A stretch of DNA of 8,558 nt, taken from Oscillospiraceae bacterium. Its GTDB lineage: Bacteria; Bacillota; Clostridia; Oscillospirales; Acutalibacteraceae. The stretch covers positions 1 through 8,558 of the forward strand of contig CACYHJ010000086.1 in the NCBI GenBank assembly GCA_902774165.1, in the 5' to 3' direction. The notes under the pieces were generated by a model, which made no database searches, was not told the origin of the DNA, and worked only from the letters and a program-made list of their open reading frames with translations. Below, one piece after another: positions 1-5,970 of this stretch (the stretch's first letter is position 1; each line of letters starts with the position of its first letter). The position numbers were made by a program, and so were the translations under genes.

Positions 1-569
1 TCTCCACGCTGCTGCGGCTTCTGCTGGGACTTCTGCGCCCCACCGAGGGAAGCATCGCATTGAACGTGAAGGGGGAACGGCTGCCGATCTCCGACAGTAC
101 GCGCCGGTTTTTCTCCTACGTCCCCCAGGAAAGCAACCTGTTTTCCGGCACCGCAGCCGAGAACCTGCGCATTGTCGCGCCGGAGGCGGACGACGGGACG
201 CTGATGCGCGCCCTGCGCCTTGCCTGCATGGAGGAATTCATCAACGCCCAGCCGGAGGGGCTGGCGTTCCTTGTGGGCGAAAACGGCAACAACCTGTCCC
301 GCGGGCAGCTGCAGCGGTTCCTGATTGCGCGGGCCATCCTGCGCAACGCCCCCGTCATGCTGCTTGACGAGGCCACCAGCGCTCTGGATCCCCAGACCGA
401 GGCGCAGGTGCTTTCCAATATCATCCGGGACGATCCGCGCAAGATCGTCATTCTGACCACGCACAAAAAAAGCGTGCTGGCCCACTGCACCAGACTGTGC
501 AGGGTCACAGCCGACGGCCGGCTGATCGAACTGCCGAAAGACGCTTCCGCGGAAGCGAATGAGGAGTAG
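1..569 (+). CDS. ABC exporter, C-terminal part of nucleotide-binding domain (5'-truncated)
   Basis: The reading frame is open from base 3, the first complete codon, to TAG at 567-569. This gives 188 residues of an ABC ATPase that continues off the left edge. The first residues, S-T-L-L-R-L-L-L-G-L-L-R-P-T-E-G-S-I, follow directly on a Walker A loop whose Gly-Lys part lies outside the window. Seen in order: Q-loop YVPQE (codon for Gln at 126-128), signature LSRGQ (294-308), Walker B VMLLDE followed by ATSALD (Asp at 366-368, Glu at 369-371), and H-loop TTHK (His at 462-464). The NLFSGTAAENL segment is typical of exporter-type domains fused to a membrane domain (MsbA/PglK/ABCB style). The signature has Arg where LSGGQ has Gly, yet Walker B Glu and the switch His are intact, so ATPase activity is expected. 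The transported substrate is unknown; the polysaccharide context suggests a lipid-linked sugar, but a peptide exporter is possible. A TTG at 60 is not a credible start, because homology extends upstream of it. Confidence 0.93.
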   Translation, partial: STLLRLLLGLLRPTEGSIALNVKGERLPISDSTRRFFSYVPQESNLFSGTAAENLRIVAPEADDGTLMRALRLACMEEFINAQPEGLAFLVGENGNNLSRGQLQRFLIARAILRNAPVMLLDEATSALDPQTEAQVLSNIIRDDPRKIVILTTHKKSVLAHCTRLCRVTADGRLIELPKDASAEANEE

Positions 570-574
570 TTGCA

Positions 575-1357
575 ATGATATTAAAGGATTGGTCGCTTCT
601 TCCCGAAGACATGAAGAACGACGAGGTCAGAAGATATTACGATATCCTTCAGAAAAAAAAGCCCGCGCTGGTGATCAAGCGCGCCTTTGATATCGTCGCG
701 TCCTCGATCCTTCTTCTGCTGCTCTCCCCGCTGTTTCTTATAACGGCGATCGCGATCCGCATCGAATCCAAGGGGCCGGTCATGTACCGTCAGGTCCGCA
801 AAACGGCTTACGAACGGGATTTCCGGATCCATAAATTCCGCTCCATGTATCAGAATTCCGACAAGGGATATCTCCTGACGCTGAAGAACGACAGCCGCGT
901 GACGAGGGTCGGCGCGGTGATCCGCAAATACAAAATCGACGAGCTGGGCCAGCTGATCGACGTGCTGAAGGGCGACATGACCTTTGTGGGCGTGCGGCCC
1001 CAGGTGCAGAAATACGTGGACAGCTACACGGACGAAATGAAGGCCACCTTCCTGCTGCCCGCGGGAATCACCAGCCTTGCAAGCATCTATTACCGCAACG
1101 AGAACGACCTTCTTTTGGGGCATGAGGACCCGGACGAGCTTTATCTTTCGGAGATTCTGCCGGATAAGATGAAATACAACCTGATGGGGATCGAAAAGCT
1201 CAGTCTGGGTTATGATCTGAAGATCATGCTGATGACGGTGCTGACGGTCTTCGGCAAGGACTACAAACCCGCGAAACAGGTTTATTCGGACGTCTTCAGG
1301 ACGGAGAACGAGGCGGACCGGCAGATCGTTGAGATGAGGGAGGCAAAGAATGGCTAA
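575..1357 (+). CDS. Monotopic phosphoglycosyl transferase (initiating sugar transferase, Bac_transf family)
   Basis: Predicted to transfer a sugar 1-phosphate from a UDP-sugar to undecaprenyl phosphate on the inner membrane face, the first step of glycan assembly. The 260-residue protein has a short N-terminal tail, then KRAFDI (35-40) and one hydrophobic segment (about 41-62) holding a Ser51-Pro52 break, as in the re-entrant helix of PglC. FRIHKFRSM (83-91), TRVG (110-113), the catalytic Asp122-Glu123 pair in IDELGQLIDVLKGDM and VGVRPQ (138-143) follow; LPAGITSLASIYYRNE is the usual C-terminal block. The four-helix N-terminal module of WcaJ/WbaP is absent, so this is the small form. GAGGAG at 561-566 lies 8 bases before ATG 575 and overlaps the end of the ABC gene, so the two are probably cotranscribed and coupled. 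The Pro usual in DELPQL is Gly here. The family is clear; the sugar (GlcNAc, GalNAc, Gal, Glc or a diacetamido sugar) cannot be read from sequence. Confidence 0.95.
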   Translation: MILKDWSLLPEDMKNDEVRRYYDILQKKKPALVIKRAFDIVASSILLLLLSPLFLITAIAIRIESKGPVMYRQVRKTAYERDFRIHKFRSMYQNSDKGYLLTLKNDSRVTRVGAVIRKYKIDELGQLIDVLKGDMTFVGVRPQVQKYVDSYTDEMKATFLLPAGITSLASIYYRNENDLLLGHEDPDELYLSEILPDKMKYNLMGIEKLSLGYDLKIMLMTVLTVFGKDYKPAKQVYSDVFRTENEADRQIVEMREAKNG

Positions 1358-2465
1358 ACGCATCGGCATGCTCTCCGCCTGCGCCCACAGGCTTTATCAG
1401 TACCGGCCGGAGCTGTTCGACGCTCTGCGGGAGGCGGGCTACGACGTCACGGTCTTCGGGCCCGAGCCGCAGGAGCTGGGCGACAAGGGGCTTGCCGGCC
1501 GGGGGATCCGCTACGTCTCCCTGCCGCTGGAGCGCCGCCGCGCCGACCCCTTCGCCGAACGGAAGGCGGGGGCGCTGATTGTGGACACGGTGAAGCAAGA
1601 GAACATCGGTCTGCTGTATTCCTACGGCATCCGCTTCGCCCCGCTGACCGCCAACGCGGCGAAACGCGCCGGGATCCCCTGCATGAACGTCATCAACGGC
1701 GCGGGCAGCCTGTTTATCACCCGGGGCGCCGTCGGCAAAGCGAAACGGGCGCTGATCCTGCCCTATATCCGCGCCTGCATCGGGTATTCCTCCCATATCG
1801 TTTTTCAGAATCCGGACGACCGCGCCATGTTCGCATCGCTCCGTCTGGGCAGAAAAGAATCCTATATGAGTGTGCGCGGCTCCGGCGTGAATACCGGGCG
1901 TTTTCCGGTGTATCCCCTGCCAGAAGGCCGCGTATTCGGCTATGTGAGCCGCATGAACCCGGAGAAGGGCATCGACGAGCTGCTGCGAGCCTTTGAAACC
2001 GTGCTGGAATCCTACCCGGACGCGCGCCTGCGCCTTGCCGGGCCGCAGGACGGGATCGAGGGCACCGGAACCGAGACGCGCCTTGAGCGCTTGTGTTCGG
2101 GCGGCAGCGTCGAGTATCTGGGCGAGATCGACGACGTGCCGGGATTTTTGAGGACGCTGCGGTATTTTGTGTTTCCCTCCTACCGGGAGGGAACGCCCCG
2201 GGCGACGCTGGAAGCCATGTCCTGCGGGCGGCCGGTAATCACCACCGACGCGCCCGGCTGCAAAGAAACCGTCACCGACGGCTATAACGGCCTGCTGGTG
2301 CCAGTCCGGGATGCGGACGCGCTGGCAAAGGCCATGCTGCGCTTCTGCGCCGACGACGCGCTCACGGCGGACATGGGCGCCAACGCAAGAAAAACGGCGG
2401 AGACGGTCTTTGACGTGTTCGAGGTCAACCGGACGCTGATCGCCGCGGTCGAAGAATTGTATTGA
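1350..2465 (+). CDS. Glycosyltransferase family 4 (PglA/TuaC-like)
   Basis: Cytoplasmic retaining glycosyltransferase of 371 residues with a GT-B fold, likely adding a sugar from a nucleotide donor to the lipid-linked acceptor made by the preceding enzyme. The N-terminal acceptor domain (about 1-185) carries INGAGSLFI near 115-123, a position where this group has an ITGLG-like loop. The C-terminal donor domain starts at GYVSRMNPEKGIDELL (about 197-212) and holds the EX7E motif E280-GTPRATL-E288, followed by AMSCGRPVITTDAPGCKE. These features match GT4 enzymes such as PglA and TuaC. The start ATG 1350 overlaps the sugar transferase by 8 bases and is preceded by AGGGAGG at 1337-1343 with 6 bases of spacing, which indicates translational coupling. 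It is the last gene before the A+T-rich gap. Donor, acceptor and linkage are not deducible; as the first GT after the initiating enzyme it is a reasonable candidate for the second sugar. Confidence 0.93.
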   Translation: MAKRIGMLSACAHRLYQYRPELFDALREAGYDVTVFGPEPQELGDKGLAGRGIRYVSLPLERRRADPFAERKAGALIVDTVKQENIGLLYSYGIRFAPLTANAAKRAGIPCMNVINGAGSLFITRGAVGKAKRALILPYIRACIGYSSHIVFQNPDDRAMFASLRLGRKESYMSVRGSGVNTGRFPVYPLPEGRVFGYVSRMNPEKGIDELLRAFETVLESYPDARLRLAGPQDGIEGTGTETRLERLCSGGSVEYLGEIDDVPGFLRTLRYFVFPSYREGTPRATLEAMSCGRPVITTDAPGCKETVTDGYNGLLVPVRDADALAKAMLRFCADDALTADMGANARKTAETVFDVFEVNRTLIAAVEELY

Positions 2466-2541
2466 ATAATAATGTTTTATTTTAATATGTCATAATATTT
2501 CTTTTTTTATAATAATTATCAACGAAATGAGGAATCACACC
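2466..2541 (+). promoter_or_regulatory. A+T-rich intergenic region with candidate internal promoter
   Basis: This is the only sizeable non-coding gap in the window. Of the 60 bases at 2466-2525 only seven are G or C, in contrast to the G+C-rich genes on both sides. A perfect TATAAT lies at 2508-2513, directly after a run of seven T (2502-2508), and would place a start of transcription near 2520, some 20 bases before the dehydrogenase ATG. No good TTGACA-like box sits 16-18 bases upstream; TTGAAT at 2462-2467 is too far from TATAAT. The run of A/T could act as an UP element. A short palindrome ATAATTAT lies at 2512-2519. There is no G+C-rich hairpin followed by T, so it is not a standard terminator. 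An internal promoter is inferred; a spacer inherited from a module junction is the main alternative. Confidence 0.45.
2529..2534 (+). promoter_or_regulatory. Ribosome binding site that decides the dehydrogenase start
   Basis: GAGGAA lies 7 bases before ATG 2542. It overlaps the in-frame ATG at 2527, which itself has only A+T-rich sequence and no Shine-Dalgarno-like motif upstream. The site therefore favours ATG 2542 as the start and makes the five extra residues from 2527 unlikely. Confidence 0.75.
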
Positions 2542-3858
2542 ATGTCGACGGAATTATACGACGCGCTGATCGCACGGAAGACCAAGCTTTCCCTGATCGG
2601 CCTGGGCTATGTGGGCATGCCCATCGCGGTCGCCTTCGCGAAGCGGACCGACGTGATCGGATTTGACCTGAACGAGAAAAAAATCGGGCTCTACCGCAGC
2701 GGCATCGACCCCACCGGCGAGGTGGGAAACGACGCGATCCGCGAAACGACGGTGGAGTTCACCGCCGACCCGACGCGGCTGCGGGAGGCGAAATTCCACA
2801 TCGTCGCCGTCCCCACCCCGGTCAACGACGACCATACCCCCAACCTTGCGCCGGTGGAGAGCGCGTCCCGCATTCTCGGGCAGAACCTGACGCCCGGCAG
2901 CGTGGTGGTCTTTGAATCCACCGTCTATCCCGGCGTCACGGAGGAGATCTGCAAGCCGATTCTCGAGGCGGAATCCGGCCTTGTCTGCGGCGTGGATTTC
3001 AAGCTGGGCTACTCGCCGGAGCGCATCAATCCCGGCGACAGGGTCCACCGGCTGGAGACCATCAAAAAAATCGTCTCCGGCATGGACGCCGAAACCCTCG
3101 ACACGGTGGCGTCCGTCTATGAACTGGTGGTGAAGGCAGGGGTCCACCGCGCCGAAAGCATCCGCGTCGCGGAGGCGGCGAAGGTGATCGAGAACAGCCA
3201 GCGGGACATCAACATCGCGTTCATGAACGAGCTTTCCATCATTTTCAACCGCATGGGCATCGACACGCAGGCCGTGCTTGCCGCCGCCGGCACAAAATGG
3301 AATTTCCTGAATTTCAAGCCCGGCCTCGTGGGCGGCCACTGCATCGGCGTCGACCCCTATTACCTCACATATAAGGCGGAGCAGATGGGATATCACAGCC
3401 AGGTGATCCTCGCCGGCCGCCGCATCAACGACGATATGGGCCGCTATGTGGCGGAAAACACGGTCAAGAGCCTCATCGCGGCGGACAAGCCCGTCAAGGG
3501 CGCCCGCGTGGCGATCCTGGGCTTCACCTTCAAGGAAAACTGCCCCGACACCCGCAACACCAAGGTGGTCGACATTGTCAGGGAGCTGGGCGAATACGGC
3601 ATCCGGCCCCTGATCTGCGACCCCTGCGCCGACGCGGACGAGGCGAAGGCGCTTTACGGCGTTGAATTCGCCCCCGCCCATGCGGTCAGGGAGATGGACG
3701 CGGTGATCGTCAGCGTTGCCCACGAGGCGTTCCGCAGCCTGACGGGAGAGGAAATCGACGCGTTTTTCGGCGAGGGCAGAAAGGTGCTGCTGGATATCAA
3801 AGGGCTTTACTCCCGCGAGGACTTTGAAAACCGCGGGTATCTTTACTGGAGGCTGTGA
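2542..3858 (+). CDS. UDP-N-acetylhexosamine 6-dehydrogenase (TviB/WbpA family)
   Basis: Predicted NAD-dependent cytoplasmic enzyme that oxidises C6 of a UDP-N-acetylhexosamine, most likely UDP-GlcNAc, to the uronic acid in two steps. With start ATG 2542 it has 438 residues, usual for the family. Seen: Rossmann motif GLGYVG (20-25), acidic Asp42 after strand two, VAVPTPV (88-94), FESTVYPG (124-131), GYSPERINPGD (156-166), AEAAKVIEN with Lys214, TKWNFLNFKPGLVGGHCIGVD with catalytic Cys267, LAGRRIND (290-297) and GFTFKENCPDTRNTK (327-341). The C-terminus ends in YLYWRL. The SPERINPGD and GFTFKENCPD blocks are those of TviB and WbpA rather than of UDP-glucose dehydrogenases. The stop at 3856-3858 is followed one base later by the epimerase start, so the two are made together. 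Substrate is inferred from family and neighbour; UDP-ManNAc or UDP-Glc are less likely. Confidence 0.95.
   Translation: MSTELYDALIARKTKLSLIGLGYVGMPIAVAFAKRTDVIGFDLNEKKIGLYRSGIDPTGEVGNDAIRETTVEFTADPTRLREAKFHIVAVPTPVNDDHTPNLAPVESASRILGQNLTPGSVVVFESTVYPGVTEEICKPILEAESGLVCGVDFKLGYSPERINPGDRVHRLETIKKIVSGMDAETLDTVASVYELVVKAGVHRAESIRVAEAAKVIENSQRDINIAFMNELSIIFNRMGIDTQAVLAAAGTKWNFLNFKPGLVGGHCIGVDPYYLTYKAEQMGYHSQVILAGRRINDDMGRYVAENTVKSLIAADKPVKGARVAILGFTFKENCPDTRNTKVVDIVRELGEYGIRPLICDPCADADEAKALYGVEFAPAHAVREMDAVIVSVAHEAFRSLTGEEIDAFFGEGRKVLLDIKGLYSREDFENRGYLYWRL
3848..3852 (+). promoter_or_regulatory. Ribosome binding site that decides the epimerase start
   Basis: A perfect GGAGG within the last codons of the dehydrogenase lies 7 bases before ATG 3860. 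It favours this start over the in-frame ATG at 3824, which lies inside the dehydrogenase and would add 12 residues that do not fit the Rossmann N-terminus of the family. Confidence 0.8.
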
Positions 3859-3859
3859 C

Positions 3860-4837
3860 ATGGGCTATTCCGACCTGAAATTCCCCGAAAACGCCGTGTT
3901 CCTTGTGACCGGCGGCGCGGGCTTTATCGGCTCCAACCTCTGCGAGGCAATCCTGCGCATGGGATATACCGTCCGCTGCCTTGACGACCTTTCCACCGGC
4001 AAACGGGAAAACGTCGCGCTGTTCGAGGGCCATCCGGCCTATACCTTCATCGAGGGCGATGTGAAGGATCCCGCCGTCTGCGCCGCGGCCTGCGAGGGCG
4101 CGGACTACGTTCTGCACCAGGCGGCGTGGGGATCGGTGCCCCGCAGCATTGAAATGCCGCTGTTTTACTGCGCGAACAACATCACCGGCACCCTCAACAT
4201 GCTGGAAGCGGCCCGCGTCTGCGGCGTGAAGAAATTCGTTTACGCCTCCAGCTCCTCGGTCTACGGGGACGAGCCGGTCCTGCCGAAGACGGAGGGCCGG
4301 GAGGGCAACCTGCTCTCCCCCTACGCGCTGACCAAGCGCTGCGACGAGGAATGGGCGAAACAGTACACCATGCATTACGGCCTTGACACATACGGCCTGC
4401 GCTATTTCAACGTGTTCGGCCCCCGGCAGAACCCCGACGGGGCCTACGCCGCCGTGATCCCGCGGTTTCTGCGGCAGCTGCTGGCGGGCGAGCGCCCCAC
4501 CATCAACGGCGACGGGCGGCAGAGCCGGGATTTCACCTATGTGGAAAACGTGATCGAGGCGAATCTCAAAGCCTGCGCCGCGCCCCATGAGGCGGCGGGA
4601 CAGGCGTTCAACATCGCCTACGGCGGAAGAGAATACCTGATCGACATCTATTACGGGCTGACCAAAGCCCTGGGCGTGGAGATTGAGCCGATCTTCGGCC
4701 CGGACCGGGCGGGAGACATCAAGCACTCCAACGCCGACATCGGCAAGGCACGGCGGATGCTGGGCTACGACCCGGACTGGTCCTTCGCCCGCGGGATCGA
4801 GGCGGCCATCGCCTGGTACCGGGAGAATCTGGCATGA
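3860..4837 (+). CDS. UDP-N-acetylhexosamine(uronate) 4-epimerase (TviC/WbpP family, extended SDR)
   Basis: Predicted NAD-dependent 4-epimerase of 325 residues that interconverts gluco and galacto forms of a UDP-N-acetylated sugar or its uronate. The NAD motif TGGAGFIG (17-24) is followed by LHQAAWGSVPRSI (85-97), a block nearly identical to WbpP and TviC; ASSSSVYGD (129-137) supplies the catalytic Ser, and SPYALTK holds Tyr155 and Lys159. LRYFNVFGPRQNPDGAYAAV (180-199) and INGDGRQSRDFTYVEN (215-230) are also family blocks. In GDIKHSNADI, Ser290 sits where WbpP has Ser306, human GALE Cys307 and E. coli GalE Tyr299; a small residue here goes with acceptance of N-acetylated sugars. Start ATG 3860 is set by the GGAGG at 3848-3852. 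Its stop overlaps the next start as ATGA. Next to the dehydrogenase it most likely gives UDP-GalNAcA, by either order of reactions. Trp90 replaces the Leu of WbpP/TviC. Confidence 0.94.
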   Translation: MGYSDLKFPENAVFLVTGGAGFIGSNLCEAILRMGYTVRCLDDLSTGKRENVALFEGHPAYTFIEGDVKDPAVCAAACEGADYVLHQAAWGSVPRSIEMPLFYCANNITGTLNMLEAARVCGVKKFVYASSSSVYGDEPVLPKTEGREGNLLSPYALTKRCDEEWAKQYTMHYGLDTYGLRYFNVFGPRQNPDGAYAAVIPRFLRQLLAGERPTINGDGRQSRDFTYVENVIEANLKACAAPHEAAGQAFNIAYGGREYLIDIYYGLTKALGVEIEPIFGPDRAGDIKHSNADIGKARRMLGYDPDWSFARGIEAAIAWYRENLA

Positions 4838-5970
4838 GGACGGGCACGATCCTCTGCGTGGGCAATTTTGAGCTGCCGGACCGGAACGCCGCCGCCCACC
4901 GGGTCGTGAACAACGCGAAGCTGTTCCGCCTGCTGGGATATGAAACCGTGTTCCTCGGCGCCTGCCGGGGCGAGGTCTATTTCAAGGGAATCGTAAAACG
5001 GGATTTTGACGCGCCCTTTGAGATGTACGAGCAGTCTTATCCTTTCTCGACCCGCCAATGGGCGTCGCAGATCTTCGACGCAGGGAACATTCTCGCCCTT
5101 GCCCGCAATTATCCGGACACGACGGCGGTCCTGTTATACAACACCCAGTACGCCACGGCGCTGGCGGTGAGAAAAGCCTTCGCCGGGCGGGACGTGCGGC
5201 TGCTGTACGACTGCACCGAATGGAACGCATATACCGAAGGCTCTTTGCTCAAACGAAAAGTGAAGGCGGCGGACAGCCGTCTGATCGAGCTCCGGCTGCC
5301 CCGGCGCTGCGACGGAATCATCGCCGTCAGCACCGCCATGCGGGATCAATACGGGGACAAAACGCCCCTGCTGCTGCTCCCGCCGCTGGTGGACCTTGAG
5401 GATCCGGTCTGGCGGCAGACGCCGCGGGAAGCGGAAGGGTTCACCTTCTGTTACGCCGGCTCCCCGTCGGACAAGGACCGGCTCGATCTTCTGCTGAACG
5501 CCTTCGCCCGCCTGCCGAAGGGCGCGGCGTCGCTGCGCGTCATCGGCGTATCAGAGAAAGAATACGCCGCCCTGCCGCGGGGGGACGCGCCGGAGCGTCT
5601 GCCGGACAACGTAACCTTCACCGGAAGGCTCTCCCATCGGGAGACGGTCCGGGAGATTCTGGGCTGCGGATGCTTTGTTTTTCTGCGCGAACCCAGCCGC
5701 CGCAACACCGCCGGCTTCCCGACAAAATTCGTCGAAGCCTTCACCTGCGGCGTCCCGGTGATCACCACCGCGGTCAGCGACGTGCCGTCCTATGCGGACG
5801 ACGGCTGCGTTATCCTGCGGGATACGGCGCCAGACAGCGTGCTTGCCGCCATGCGCGGCGTTCTGGCGCGCGATCTTCCCCGCCGCGGGCTGCGGGACGA
5901 CTTTGATTACAGAAGCCGCGCCGACGAATGCCGGCGCTGGTTTGAAAGGATATCATGCAACAACGAGTGA
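4834..5970 (+). CDS. Glycosyltransferase, GT4-like, with incomplete EX7E motif
   Basis: A 378-residue GT-B glycosyltransferase expected to act in the cytoplasm on the lipid-linked glycan. The N-terminal domain begins with a beta strand (TILCVGNFE) and NAAAHRVVNNAKLFRLLGYE (18-37), the usual acceptor-side pattern of GT4 enzymes. YDCTEWNAY (125-133) is a conserved-looking inter-strand motif, and GIIAVSTAMRDQY (161-173) ends the first domain. The donor domain starts at FCYAGSPSDKDRLD (205-218), with the nucleotide-binding block GFPTKFVEAFTCGVPVITT (294-312). Only the second Glu of EX7E is present (Glu301); the first is Ala293. The start ATG 4834 shares ATGA with the epimerase stop, and GGGAG at 4821-4825 serves as ribosome site. 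It lies between the epimerase and the polymerase. The donor is unknown; a GalNAcA transferase is possible from the neighbourhood only. Confidence 0.88.
   Translation: MRTGTILCVGNFELPDRNAAAHRVVNNAKLFRLLGYETVFLGACRGEVYFKGIVKRDFDAPFEMYEQSYPFSTRQWASQIFDAGNILALARNYPDTTAVLLYNTQYATALAVRKAFAGRDVRLLYDCTEWNAYTEGSLLKRKVKAADSRLIELRLPRRCDGIIAVSTAMRDQYGDKTPLLLLPPLVDLEDPVWRQTPREAEGFTFCYAGSPSDKDRLDLLLNAFARLPKGAASLRVIGVSEKEYAALPRGDAPERLPDNVTFTGRLSHRETVREILGCGCFVFLREPSRRNTAGFPTKFVEAFTCGVPVITTAVSDVPSYADDGCVILRDTAPDSVLAAMRGVLARDLPRRGLRDDFDYRSRADECRRWFERISCNNE

Noticed and set aside
60..62. TTG as the start of the ABC gene
   Set aside because: The same frame is open upstream to the window edge and encodes the conserved residues that follow Walker A, so the gene begins outside the window.
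2466..2525. Rho-independent terminator in the intergenic gap
   Set aside because: There is a T7 run at 2502-2508, but no G+C-rich stem precedes it; the only inverted repeats are short A/T palindromes.
3824..3859. ATG 3824 as the epimerase start
   Set aside because: It lies inside the dehydrogenase gene without a ribosome site, and the extra residues do not fit the family; ATG 3860 has a perfect GGAGG at the right distance.
2554..3861. Open frame of 435 codons on the minus strand opposite the dehydrogenase
   Set aside because: The translation is rich in Arg, His, Asp, Ala and Gly with no recognisable domain. It is the expected shadow of a G+C-rich coding strand, and the plus-strand protein has every family motif.
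3797..4726. Open frame of 309 codons on the minus strand opposite the epimerase
   Set aside because: Shadow frame; no start signal or family motif, while the plus strand encodes a well conserved epimerase.
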